A stretch of 64,000 bases of DNA from the NCBI GenBank assembly GCA_017303415.1, contig JAFLBJ010000001.1, positions 1,550,001 to 1,614,000 on the forward strand. Reading direction: 5' to 3'. The position numbers and the translations under genes are program-made. The stretch is from Chitinophagales bacterium. GTDB lineage: Bacteria; Bacteroidota; Bacteroidia; Chitinophagales; Chitinophagaceae. Positions 18,633 through 28,111 of this stretch are shown in pieces. The notes under the pieces were generated by a model. The model did not search any database. It had not been told where the DNA came from and was given only the letters and a program-made list of their open reading frames with translations. Position 1 is the stretch's first letter, and every line of letters begins with the position of its first letter.

Positions 18633-18708
18633 TTGATTAATAATTACTAATTATTGAATGTGGCGGAGTAAACCCCGCCACAAACAATAATTAGTAATTA
18701 ATAATCAA
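18633..18708. repeat. 76-bp near-perfect inverted repeat
   Basis: The outer arms TTGATTAATAATTACTAATT and AATTAGTAATTAATAATCAA match perfectly. They continue into inner arms TGTGGCGG and CCGCCACA around the loop AGTAAACC. The element sits between the exported endonuclease gene and the rpsF promoter, so it may end the upstream transcript. It could also be a mobile palindromic element. Confidence 0.9.
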
Positions 18709-18733
18709 CAAATTAGAAGGTTTTTGCTCCTTA

Positions 18734-21700
18734 TTACCGAAGCTTCAAACCTCTTAAAACCACGCGCTCCGGCCCTTGGATCACCTCGATAAAGTAGAGA
18801 CCGGCATGGTAGTTCTGGCCGATAAACACCTGGGTGGTTCCGGCAGGTACCTGACGCAGTTCCACGAGGCGGCCAAAAATATCACGTACACGGATCACAA
18901 TCGGATCGGTCGGGTTATTTGACTGTATGTTCAACCGGAACTGGTTCACAGTCGGGTTGGGTGCCAAACTTACTTTCAGGAGATAATCAGGTACACCGTT
19001 CTCTGAACAGCTTCCTAATACCGCACCTTGCCCGATCCAGAAAGGAACAAGAGCCGGGAATACTTCAAGTGTATTGGCCACACCAGTTGGCTTATAGCAG
19101 ATGATCACTTTGTCACCTCTTTTTCCTCCTCTCACATTTTTCACCTGGATCATTAAACTATCCATGGCCTGGCAACCATTGGCATCGGTGATGGTCACTT
19201 TGTATTGGGTATTGGTGGTTGGGCTCACCTGGATGCTGGCATTGGTACTTCCGGTTGACCAGCTATACCCATACGGAGCTGTACCACCGGCTGCGGTTGC
19301 ATTCAAGGTGGCAGTTGACGCCGGTGCATATCCGATATACACGGTATTGGCCATTGTACCTGCGGGCAATACATACACATCGGGAATCAACACAGATGGC
19401 GCTTCATTTACAGTTACCGTTGTTTGGCAGGTAACGCTGTTACCCCAGCTATCGGTGGCGGTCCAATTGATCACACTTACACCGATATTGAAGAGGCCGC
19501 TGGCATCATTCGCATTTCCACTTCTTTCGGTGGCACCTGTAATGGTATAGGTATAGATCAATTCGGTATCGCAATCGTCGTTGGCTACAAAGGCTGGTAC
19601 CGTATACGTGTCTGTTCCATTGGCACAGAACTGAACGGTTGCGGTACATGAACCAACCGTTGGTGCGGTGGTATTGCGGAAAATATAGCGTGAAAAAGCA
19701 GGGTAGTGGTCTGTAGTGGTAGAACCATAATTGGTAACCAGGCCAGCCACATCGCTCAACAAGGCGGCAGAATTGGGAATATAATAGGGAAGCAGGTCAT
19801 TCGACACCACCACATGATCGATCACATCATTATAGCTCACAGTCGATTTTTTACCTGCCAGGCTCAATGGTTTAGTAATGGCCTCAAAATTCACCACATC
19901 ATCGGTAAAGGAGTTCCAGGATGTAGTGGTGAACCCGGCGGTAATGGACTGATCCAGGTCATCATTGAAATCACCCAGGATGATGATCGGGTCTTCAGGA
20001 TAAAGCTGGGTCAGGGTTTGATACAAGGTGTCTGCACCCCGCTTGCGACGCTCATAGGACGTAGCCGTAGGTGAGGTATTCGCTTTCGCGTGTACCAGAA
20101 TGAAACGCATCCGCTTGGTGATGCAATTCAAGGTTACATCGGCGGTCATCATATAGGGGAAACGTCCACTGGCCCAATAGTTATAAGCCGGATTGGAAAT
20201 ATCAGCCGCGGAATTGATTCCCTGTGTCAGCAACGGTTCGGTAGTGATATTGCTAAACACACTGGTCTTGTACACAAAGGCTTCTTTCTGTGCTTCCGAC
20301 AATGGTCCCGGGTTGGGGGCATTTGGATTGGTATGCGAACCATAATCGCAAACCACATAGGCATATCCGGGCATTTGGGCAACCACCTGCGCCAGTCGGT
20401 TCTCATCCACCACTTCCACTAAGCCATACACATCAGCACCGATATTCTGCAGGATGGTTTGTACATTTTGTTGCTGCTGGTTCTCATTGGTGGGACCATT
20501 GGCCGTACTGCCAAACCATTCAATATTCCAGTTCACCACTTCAAGCGTGGTGGCCGGATCGATGCTCGTGCCTTTCAACCCAATGCTGTCGAGCAGACCC
20601 GAAGTGGAGATATGGATCAACCCGGTAAAATCCTCGTTGTTCTGACCGGGAGCAAATCGAACATAAACGGTTATTACTTCATCATTGGCCTCTGCCTGAG
20701 TGTAGGTAAGCGAAGAGGAGAAACTGTTCGCATCCTTCGACAGAAGGAAATCACCCGTAACATCCAGTGTCACATCACCTGTAAGGTCGTTGCCAATGAA
20801 GGTGATCGCTTTTTCGGCGGTTTGACCAGCCGGAACAAAAGGATACAACACATCACGGTTACCCAGGGTCAGACTTGGTGGTGGAGGTGTGGGTGAATTC
20901 AACAGGGAAAGATCATCCAATGTCCAGCGTGCACCATCATCATCGGTAGAGGTGTACACAAAAGCAATATGGACATTCGCTTGTTTGTAAGCGGTCAGGT
21001 TGATATTTTCAGAAAGTGTCCACACATTCGAAGCTTGTGCGGGGAACTTGCCATTGAGGTCGGTCCAGGTAGCCAGGGCAGGATCGCCACCGGTATAATC
21101 GGTGGACACCTTTAACAGTAGCGGTTTACCATTGAAGGCAGCACGGCTCCAGAAGGACAACAGCGGATAGGTGGTTCCCGTCAGGTCAAAAGCGGGAGAG
21201 ATCAACCAATCCACATTGGGTACATTGGTTCCTCCTGAGAAACCATTGATCTGAACGCCATTCGCGAGAGAACCGGTATTGTTATTTGGATCACGGCCAA
21301 AAGTGGTACAGGCCCAGGTGATGGCACCGGTGACGCTGTATTGAGTAAACCCATCGGATAAATTGCTGGTACAGGTATTGAAATCAGCAGCAAAAAAGGT
21401 AGTACCGGTTGTAAAGGTCCAGTCATTGCCACTTGTTCCACTATATGGGTTAGAGGAAAGATCAATTAAGGCACCATTGCTTATCTCCACCTGAATGGTG
21501 GTATTCACGGGCAGATTTACCAATGGGAAGGTGACCGTGTTTCCATTGACAGAAACAGAAGCGCTTGTGACATCGAGGCTGGTTATTACACTATTATCCC
21601 CGGCGTTACGCAGTGTAATAGTGCCCGTTCCTTTTTGTACAGGTTCATTAAAGCTAATGCTGGCGGCTCCATTGGTAGAAACATTTGTACTGCCATTGGC

Positions 21701-23290
21701 AGGCGAATAGGTGGTTACCGCGGGGGCAGTAAGATCAACCGGGTTGGCTTCGATGGTAACATCATCAATGGCCAGGCCATCGTCTGCACCAGAGGCATTG
21801 AAATCGTTCCAGCGAATATGGAAAGTGGCACCATCAGGAATGGCGATACCATTGATCGTAACAGATACCAGGCTGCGGTTGGCGGCCAGGTTGCCATCCA
21901 GGGCGCCTGCGGTTCCGGCTTGAGTGGGGGAGATGAAATCCAATCCATCTACATCGATCCAGGTACCGGTTCCCAGGTTGGTGGCATCAAGGCTGTATTG
22001 GAAATCGAGCCGGTCAGCCCTTCCTGCTGTTCCCAGTCTCCATTGTTCACCGGTGAATGTAATACCGAGACGGGTAATGGTGGTTCCGGTATTATTGATG
22101 ATACCGGCTCCGACAGAAGGAATAACACTTCCGGATTGCAATCCGCCAAAAGCTCTTTCATTGCTGCCACTGGCACCAAAGCTATAGGTATTACCTGCAT
22201 TGGAAGAACCCGTGCCTACTCCATAGGTCGTGTTGGCACCGCTTCCTGTTTCAAGGAATAACCAACCATTCGGTACAGTAGAACCTGTGGTGGCTACGCC
22301 TTCCAGGGTATTGAAATCTTGTGTATAGGGAGCCAGGGTCAGAAATATCGGTGTGGGAGGAGGTACTTCATCATCGGCAATACTGATCGTGGCTGTGGAA
22401 GTTCCCAGTATATAGGGGGCAGTTACCGTTTGCAGAGTGATCTGAACCGTTTCAGAAGGGTCAAAATTAGCATCATCCAATACATTGATCACAAGAGGGA
22501 AACTGGTTGCACCTTCGGGAATGGTCACCGTTCCGGCCTGTGGATCTGTATAGTCAAGACCGGCACTTGCAGAACCTGATAGTGTATAGGTTACCGTTAT
22601 GCCTCCTGTCGGTGCAGCAGCACTCAGCGAAATGGTAAAGGATCCGTTTGTGGCAGGTTCGGCTCCATTGGCGCTGATCGCTACCGAGGCGGTTTCGGAA
22701 GCTGTGCCTCCTCCGGTGGAGATGTTGGAAGGAGAGGGAAGTGCTGTCGCAAAATCGGTATTGTTGTTCTGTGTATCATTTCCGATCGGATTGCGTTGCA
22801 CCGCATTGGTATTGGAAGGAGCAGGCGTTGGGCCACCACCTTCAAAGCAGTTGGCAGTGGTGCCAAACCCCACGAGGTCGATATAGGTTCCCGCTGCCGG
22901 ACAACCGGAAAGCAAGGTGGTATTGTTCACCAGGGCTACCTTACCCGCTGTTCCACTCATGGCAATGGTGCCAATCACATCGGGTGTGGGAAGGTCAAGT
23001 GTGCCCCCCGCTCCCTGTGCTTCCTGGATCAGATAATATCCATTGGCAGGAATGGTTCCGGTCAGATCTGTCTTTTGCCAGGTCGTACCTGTAGCAGAAG
23101 CATATTGAATGGACCAACCCGTCAAAGAAACAGGAGAGGAACTGTTATTGTATAATTCAATGAAATCATTCTTATAAGTGGCACCGCTGTTGCCACCACC
23201 GCCGTACACTTCATTGATGACAACTTGTGCATTGGCAGTAAAATAAAATAAAAAGAAAAGGACGAAGGATAAGAGGTAATTCTTTCTCAT
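18734..23290 (-). CDS. large exported endonuclease/exonuclease/phosphatase-family protein with T9SS sorting domain
   Basis: This multidomain secreted protein is 1518 residues from the ATG at 23290; an upstream ATG adds 8 residues before the signal peptide. Domains by eye: signal peptide (1-22), lamin-tail domain (to about 165), Calx-beta domain (about 190-305), an SbsA-type Ig-like segment (near 530-630) and a cleaved-adhesin-like segment. The EEP catalytic domain (about 905-1195) has NWNIEWFG, the acidic GDFNDDLD and terminal DH motifs. HYR/PKD-like modules follow, then a C-terminal type A sorting domain ending ERVVLRGLKLR. The protein is expected to cross the outer membrane by type IX secretion and to cleave extracellular nucleic acids or phosphoesters. 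The substrate is inferred. Confidence 0.85.
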   Translation of the reverse strand: MRKNYLLSFVLFFLFYFTANAQVVINEVYGGGGNSGATYKNDFIELYNNSSSPVSLTGWSIQYASATGTTWQKTDLTGTIPANGYYLIQEAQGAGGTLDLPTPDVIGTIAMSGTAGKVALVNNTTLLSGCPAAGTYIDLVGFGTTANCFEGGGPTPAPSNTNAVQRNPIGNDTQNNNTDFATALPSPSNISTGGGTASETASVAISANGAEPATNGSFTISLSAAAPTGGITVTYTLSGSASAGLDYTDPQAGTVTIPEGATSFPLVINVLDDANFDPSETVQITLQTVTAPYILGTSTATISIADDEVPPPTPIFLTLAPYTQDFNTLEGVATTGSTVPNGWLFLETGSGANTTYGVGTGSSNAGNTYSFGASGSNERAFGGLQSGSVIPSVGAGIINNTGTTITRLGITFTGEQWRLGTAGRADRLDFQYSLDATNLGTGTWIDVDGLDFISPTQAGTAGALDGNLAANRSLVSVTINGIAIPDGATFHIRWNDFNASGADDGLAIDDVTIEANPVDLTAPAVTTYSPANGSTNVSTNGAASISFNEPVQKGTGTITLRNAGDNSVITSLDVTSASVSVNGNTVTFPLVNLPVNTTIQVEISNGALIDLSSNPYSGTSGNDWTFTTGTTFFAADFNTCTSNLSDGFTQYSVTGAITWACTTFGRDPNNNTGSLANGVQINGFSGGTNVPNVDWLISPAFDLTGTTYPLLSFWSRAAFNGKPLLLKVSTDYTGGDPALATWTDLNGKFPAQASNVWTLSENINLTAYKQANVHIAFVYTSTDDDGARWTLDDLSLLNSPTPPPPSLTLGNRDVLYPFVPAGQTAEKAITFIGNDLTGDVTLDVTGDFLLSKDANSFSSSLTYTQAEANDEVITVYVRFAPGQNNEDFTGLIHISTSGLLDSIGLKGTSIDPATTLEVVNWNIEWFGSTANGPTNENQQQQNVQTILQNIGADVYGLVEVVDENRLAQVVAQMPGYAYVVCDYGSHTNPNAPNPGPLSEAQKEAFVYKTSVFSNITTEPLLTQGINSAADISNPAYNYWASGRFPYMMTADVTLNCITKRMRFILVHAKANTSPTATSYERRKRGADTLYQTLTQLYPEDPIIILGDFNDDLDQSITAGFTTTSWNSFTDDVVNFEAITKPLSLAGKKSTVSYNDVIDHVVVSNDLLPYYIPNSAALLSDVAGLVTNYGSTTTDHYPAFSRYIFRNTTAPTVGSCTATVQFCANGTDTYTVPAFVANDDCDTELIYTYTITGATERSGNANDASGLFNIGVSVINWTATDSWGNSVTCQTTVTVNEAPSVLIPDVYVLPAGTMANTVYIGYAPASTATLNATAAGGTAPYGYSWSTGSTNASIQVSPTTNTQYKVTITDANGCQAMDSLMIQVKNVRGGKRGDKVIICYKPTGVANTLEVFPALVPFWIGQGAVLGSCSENGVPDYLLKVSLAPNPTVNQFRLNIQSNNPTDPIVIRVRDIFGRLVELRQVPAGTTQVFIGQNYHAGLYFIEVIQGPERVVLRGLKLR

Positions 23291-23420
23291 GAGCGTTTGT
23301 TTGTGGTCGCCCAAAAGTAGTTTTATTCACTATGTAGCCGGGGGGCAACAGGTGAATTATTTATTAACAAATAATGCCCCGGTATCGGAAAACTACGATA
23401 GTCCCAAAATTGGAATATGA

Positions 23421-25115
23421 TTATGAAGGACGTATGTCGATCATTCGTAATTGTAAACTTTTCTGACCATTCCATTCATTCTCATCGATCTTGAAAACGA
23501 TATCCACCGGCTTGCTGCCTTGCAACAAAGGATATTTTGAGGCCATGCCAAATCCGATACCGGTGAGGGTAATGTCCTGGTGTTTAAGAACAAAGCGAAG
23601 ATGTTCTTCCTTTACGATTTTGGAATAGCCGGTGTCCCTGACCTGTTTCACAAGAAACTGAGGCATGAGGTTCTCTGGCCCAAAAGGCTCCATTTGTCGA
23701 AGAATATTGAAAAAGTTCCAGTTGATATCTGCAAATCCGATCTCTGCATCGATCTCGATCTCAGGAATGAGTAATTCGGGGTCAATGGTAGCTGAAACCA
23801 CCGATTCAAATTTTTCGCGAAACAGATCCACCTGTTCCGGATCGAGGGTCATTCCAGCTGCAGCAAAATGGCCACCATATCCCAGCAGATGTTCGCGACA
23901 GGCATGAATGGCTTCATACAGGTTAAATCCAGGCACACTTCGTGCGCTACCCGCAACATAATCTCCCGAACGGGTCAGTACGACGGTAGGGCGATAATAA
24001 TGTTCGATCAATCGCGACGCCACAATTCCTACCACCCCTTTATGCCAATGAGGTTGAAAAACGACAGTGGACCGGCGATCGACCCAATGTTCATGACTTC
24101 GGATCAGTTCAAGTGCTTCTTGTGTTATGGATTTATCCGCTTCCTTTCGGTCTGTATTGTCACTGTGTAATTTCTCAGCAAAGCCCAACGACTCTTCATA
24201 GCTTGGGGCGATGAACATCTCCACGGCTTTTCGTGCATCATCCATTCGTCCGGCTGCATTTACCCGCGGCGCGATCATGAAAACGAGGTTATGGATATGA
24301 AGAGGTGGTTTGAGTCCGCTTAAAAAGGAAAGCGCCTTTATTCCATTGTTAGGCGTTTCATTGGCTTTTTTCAAACCATGGAAAGCAAGTATGCGGTTTT
24401 CTCCGGTGATGGGAACAATATCCGCCGCGATGGCCGTGGCTACCAGATCAAGGTCTTCCCGCAACCATTCACCGGGCAGGGCCAGTCGTTCCACCAGTGC
24501 ACTCATCAGTTTGAAACCAACGCCACAACCACATAGTTCTTTATAGGGATAGGGGCAATCTTTTTGTTTGGCATTGAGGATCGCGATGGCAGGGGGGAGC
24601 TCTTCATCCGGCAAATGGTGGTCGCATACAATAAAATCCATGCCTAACGAAGAAGCATAACCGATCAGGTCAACGGATTTGATGCCACAGTCTACGGAGA
24701 TGATCAGGTCAAATGCATTTTCTTTGGCAAAATCAATCCCGGCCTTGCTCACTCCATAGCCTTCGCGATAGCGATGTGGAATATAGAAATCGAGATTGGG
24801 ATGAAATTTTTGGAAGAAACGAAAGAGAACGCTCACCGCGGTGGTTCCATCCACGTCGTAGTCACCAAAGAGCAGGATCTTTTCCTGTTTTTCAATGGCC
24901 TGCTGAATACGGCTAACAGCCTTCTCCATATCCTTCATGAGCCAGGGAGAGGGAAGGTTTGCGAGATCGGGGCGGAAAAAAGATTTTGCTTCCTCATAGG
25001 TCCCGATCCCTCTTTGCTCCAATATGGCACAGAGGGCAGTATGTATGCCCAAAGCCTCTTTCAATGCTTCAGCACGGGCAGGGTCACCCTTTTTCAATGT
25101 CCACCGCTTTTCCAT
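23421..25115 (-). CDS. recJ: single-stranded-DNA-specific exonuclease RecJ
   Basis: This 5'-3' single-strand exonuclease acts in recombination and mismatch repair. At 564 residues it is typical length. The DHH phosphoesterase core shows DYDVDGT (85-91), D142 in SVDCG and DHH at 165-167. The DHHA1 domain carries YGGHFAAAGMTL, and the C-terminal OB-fold follows. It starts 16 bases after the polyprenyl synthetase gene, so the two are probably cotranscribed. Confidence 0.97.
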   Translation of the reverse strand: MEKRWTLKKGDPARAEALKEALGIHTALCAILEQRGIGTYEEAKSFFRPDLANLPSPWLMKDMEKAVSRIQQAIEKQEKILLFGDYDVDGTTAVSVLFRFFQKFHPNLDFYIPHRYREGYGVSKAGIDFAKENAFDLIISVDCGIKSVDLIGYASSLGMDFIVCDHHLPDEELPPAIAILNAKQKDCPYPYKELCGCGVGFKLMSALVERLALPGEWLREDLDLVATAIAADIVPITGENRILAFHGLKKANETPNNGIKALSFLSGLKPPLHIHNLVFMIAPRVNAAGRMDDARKAVEMFIAPSYEESLGFAEKLHSDNTDRKEADKSITQEALELIRSHEHWVDRRSTVVFQPHWHKGVVGIVASRLIEHYYRPTVVLTRSGDYVAGSARSVPGFNLYEAIHACREHLLGYGGHFAAAGMTLDPEQVDLFREKFESVVSATIDPELLIPEIEIDAEIGFADINWNFFNILRQMEPFGPENLMPQFLVKQVRDTGYSKIVKEEHLRFVLKHQDITLTGIGFGMASKYPLLQGSKPVDIVFKIDENEWNGQKSLQLRMIDIRPS

Positions 25116-25131
25116 TCAGGCGATTTTGAAT

Positions 25132-26109
25132 TTAATAGCTACGGTTGGTTACATAATGTACAAGATCGGCCAGTCCTTTTCGAAATGGCGATTCAGGGAA
25201 GGAGTGGAGGATTTCGAGGGCTTCGGCGCGAAATTGTTCCATTTTCTTTTCCGCGTAGGCGATCCCTCCGTTCTGGGCAACCAGTTCGGTCACCCTTTTT
25301 ACAGATTTACTGTCTTTGTTTTTGTGTTTGATTGTATGGATGATCTCTTTGCGCGTAGATGCGTCACAATTGTTCAGCGTGTAAATAACGGGCAGGGTCA
25401 GCTTTTTTTCCTTGATATCGTTACCGGTTGGCTTACCGATACGGGCACTGGCGGAATAATCAAACAGGTCATCTTTGATCTGAAAGGCCATCCCCACTTT
25501 TTCGCCAAATAAGCGCATCTTTTCGGCTATTTCCTTGTCCTGGCTGGTTGACCAGGCTCCCGCAGCACAGGCCGAGGCAAGTAAAGAGGCAGTTTTATTG
25601 CGGATAATCTCGAAATAAATATCCTCTTTCAGGTTCAGTGTGCGTGCTTTTTCGAGTTGCAAAAGCTCTCCTTCACTCATTTTTCGCACGGCATCGGACA
25701 AAATATGGAGGATTTCATGGTCATTATGATCAAGTGAAAGCAGGAGTCCTTTGGCCAAAAGGTAATCTCCGACCAGGACTGAAGCTTTATTTTTCCACAA
25801 TGCGTAGACAGAAAAAAATCCACGACGCTCCAGGGAGTCATCAACCACGTCGTCATGCACCAGGGTAGCGGTATGGAGGATTTCAACCAGGGAAGCGGCC
25901 CGGTAAGTGGCGTCTGTAACCTCCCCATGGATCTTCGCCGAGAAGAATACGAACATGGGCCTCAACTGTTTACCCTTTCTCCGCACGATATAACGCATGA
26001 TCCGGTCGAGCATGGGGGCATTGCTTTTCACGGCATCTTTGAAGGTGGTTTCAAAGACCTTTAGCTCGGTTTCGATCAATTCAACGGGTAAATGCATGGC
26101 TAAAACCAA
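25132..26109 (-). CDS. polyprenyl diphosphate synthase (trans-prenyltransferase)
   Basis: This enzyme chains isopentenyl diphosphate onto an allylic diphosphate, supplying long-chain isoprenoids such as the menaquinone side chain. At 325 residues it has the first aspartate-rich motif DDVVD (86-90), the second DDLFD (213-217), and the GKQLRP substrate region (46-51). Two in-frame ATGs are possible (26109 and 26097); the second matches homologues that begin near LPVELIE. Chain length is not predictable by eye. Confidence 0.92.
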   Translation of the reverse strand: MVLAMHLPVELIETELKVFETTFKDAVKSNAPMLDRIMRYIVRRKGKQLRPMFVFFSAKIHGEVTDATYRAASLVEILHTATLVHDDVVDDSLERRGFFSVYALWKNKASVLVGDYLLAKGLLLSLDHNDHEILHILSDAVRKMSEGELLQLEKARTLNLKEDIYFEIIRNKTASLLASACAAGAWSTSQDKEIAEKMRLFGEKVGMAFQIKDDLFDYSASARIGKPTGNDIKEKKLTLPVIYTLNNCDASTRKEIIHTIKHKNKDSKSVKRVTELVAQNGGIAYAEKKMEQFRAEALEILHSFPESPFRKGLADLVHYVTNRSY

Positions 26110-26225
26110 GCAAGATACGTATCACTTGAAAAAAAATGGTGGTGAAAGCAGCAAATTTGAACGTTTTTTTGGCTTAATAAACGGTGAAACAATTCGTTGC
26201 ACTTAATAAATAAATAATTTAAAAA

Positions 26226-26256
26226 TTTGACATTTAACCGTCAAGTTATATTTTTG
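26226..26256 (+). promoter_or_regulatory. consensus Bacteroidota promoter of the ompA-like gene
   Basis: TTTG (26226-26229), exactly 19 bases, then TATTTTTG (26249-26256) matches the TTTG/TAnnTTTG consensus of the primary Bacteroidota sigma factor. Transcription would start about 35 bases before the ATG. Spacing and both boxes are ideal, as expected for a highly expressed porin. Confidence 0.82.
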
Positions 26257-26299
26257 CGCTTAATTAGGACATTGTAATTCAAAATTTTAACCCATTCTT

Positions 26300-28012
26300 A
26301 TGGCAAGCAAAAAGTACTCTTTCCTGGTAGGTTTATGCTTACTGGTTATTGGCAGTAATGCGCAGGTAGGCATTAATGCCATCAAGGATTCTTCGGTGAT
26401 ACCCACCAAAAGAATGCCCCAACATACTGAGTTCCTGAACGGAACATATAACTTCCCCGCCAAACCCCGCAATCAGTGGGAGATTGGTATCAAGGGTGGA
26501 ATGTTCGCGATCAGTGGTGATGTACCCGCCGTTGTACCAACGCTCGGCCTGGGTGCGCATGTGAGAAAAGCGTTTGGATATGTATTTTCCATGCGCCTGG
26601 AATATATGTACGGAACCGGTAAAGGATTGAGCTGGTTGCAAGCTAACAACTACGCCCGTAACCCGGCCTGGAGCACTAATTATGTAGCTCCTTTGGAAGG
26701 TCTTCATCCGGCGACCAACCAACCCGCGTTCTTCAATTCCACTACTGGTGGTCTGATGGCTCCCGGCGATGCACTGGATCCTGTTTTCTACAACTACAAG
26801 ACCAAAGTACATGACCTCTCTCTTCAAGGGGTTGTTACATTGAACAACATCCGTTTCCATAAATCTAAAACAGGTATCAACCTGTACGGATTCGGAGGTG
26901 TGGGTGCTACAATCTATGAAGCACGTGTTAACGCATTGAACGGAAACGCCCCTTATGATTTCTCTTCTGCACTTTCAACTGCCAACGTGTACAAGAACAG
27001 AAAGGAAACCCGCAAAGAACTGCGGAATAATATCCTCGATGATTCTTACGAAACATTGGCCGATAACCAAGGTACAAGACGTCCTAAGCTGTTTGGCAAA
27101 ACCCTGAAGCCCACCGGTACCATTGGTATGGGTGTTGCTTTCAAGCTGAGCAATCGTGTTAACCTGGCTATTGAAGATCGCCACACATTTACCAAAGATG
27201 ACCTGTTGGATGGTCAGCGTTGGCAGGAGCAGGACCTGGGTAACCCCAGCCTGACCCGCGATTTCGATTCTTACAACTTTGCCAGTGTTGGTCTGAATAT
27301 CAATCTGGGTGCTAAATCTATTGAGCCACTTTGGTGGGTAAACCCGCTGGATTATGCTTACCAGGAGATCCGCAAACCTCAGATGATGATCCTTCCCAAA
27401 CCTGTACTGCCTGACGAAGATGGTGATGGTGTTACCGATCAGTTCGACCAGGAGCAAACTCCTGCCGGTTGCCCGGTTGACTCTCACGGTGTAAGCCGCG
27501 ATACAGATGGTGACGGTATTCCTGACTGTAAGGATAAAGAACTGGTTACCCCAACCCTGTGGCAGCCTGTTGATGCAGATGGCGTAGGTACACCAAAATG
27601 TCCCGATTCCACTTGCTTCGAAAACTATATGCTGACTAAAAAAGGTGATTGCGAAAACGCCCTCGGTGCACTGCCAAGCATTTCATTTGCTTCCAACAGC
27701 GCCCGCCTGAGCGATGACGCCACCCGCTTGCTCGCTATCGTAGCCGATCGCCTGCGTACCAACTCTGATTGTAAAGTGGTTGTTACCGGTTATTGCGCCA
27801 GCAACAAACGTGAGCAGCAAAGAAGCTGGGAGCGTGTAAACGCTATCATCACTTACCTGGTTGAGAAAGAAGGTATCCGCGCCGATCGTATGATCTTCCA
27901 ATATGCACAGGAAGGTGGCGATTGCGATACAGTAGATATCCGCTCCGCTGGTCAAGGTGAAGAAGGTCCGAACACAGTTCCGGCCCCGCACCCCAACCTC
28001 CGCCGAGGATAA
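26300..28012 (+). CDS. OmpA-family outer membrane protein
   Basis: This abundant-type outer membrane protein (570 residues) tethers the membrane to peptidoglycan. The signal peptide covers 1-21 (ending GSNAQ). An N-terminal beta-barrel spans about 40-350. Calcium-binding thrombospondin type 3-like repeats (DEDGDGVTDQFDQ, DTDGDGIPDCKDK) lie near 370-410. A C-terminal OmpA domain (about 455-545) follows, with the REQQRSWERVNAIITYL helix. Codon use is strongly optimised, and both an ideal promoter and a strong terminator flank the gene, suggesting high expression. Confidence 0.95.
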   Translation: MASKKYSFLVGLCLLVIGSNAQVGINAIKDSSVIPTKRMPQHTEFLNGTYNFPAKPRNQWEIGIKGGMFAISGDVPAVVPTLGLGAHVRKAFGYVFSMRLEYMYGTGKGLSWLQANNYARNPAWSTNYVAPLEGLHPATNQPAFFNSTTGGLMAPGDALDPVFYNYKTKVHDLSLQGVVTLNNIRFHKSKTGINLYGFGGVGATIYEARVNALNGNAPYDFSSALSTANVYKNRKETRKELRNNILDDSYETLADNQGTRRPKLFGKTLKPTGTIGMGVAFKLSNRVNLAIEDRHTFTKDDLLDGQRWQEQDLGNPSLTRDFDSYNFASVGLNINLGAKSIEPLWWVNPLDYAYQEIRKPQMMILPKPVLPDEDGDGVTDQFDQEQTPAGCPVDSHGVSRDTDGDGIPDCKDKELVTPTLWQPVDADGVGTPKCPDSTCFENYMLTKKGDCENALGALPSISFASNSARLSDDATRLLAIVADRLRTNSDCKVVVTGYCASNKREQQRSWERVNAIITYLVEKEGIRADRMIFQYAQEGGDCDTVDIRSAGQGEEGPNTVPAPHPNLRRG

Positions 28013-28040
28013 GCCTAATCGCTTATTTATCATAACATTA

Positions 28041-28070
28041 ACGCGGCCTTTTTGGCCGCGTTTCTTTTTA
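28041..28070 (+). terminator. terminator after the ompA-like gene
   Basis: ACGCGGCC and GGCCGCGT form a perfect 8-base stem with a TTTTT loop, followed by TTCTTTTT. Confidence 0.9.
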
Positions 28071-28093
28071 CCTGAATATTTGCCAGAATCAAT

Positions 28094-28101
28094 TAACTTT
28101 G
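28094..28101 (+). promoter_or_regulatory. candidate -7 element for bamD
   Basis: TAACTTTG matches TAnnTTTG exactly, 10 bases before the bamD ATG. A very short leader is implied. The -33 box is not clear. Confidence 0.5.
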
Positions 28102-28111
28102 CCCGCCTTTT

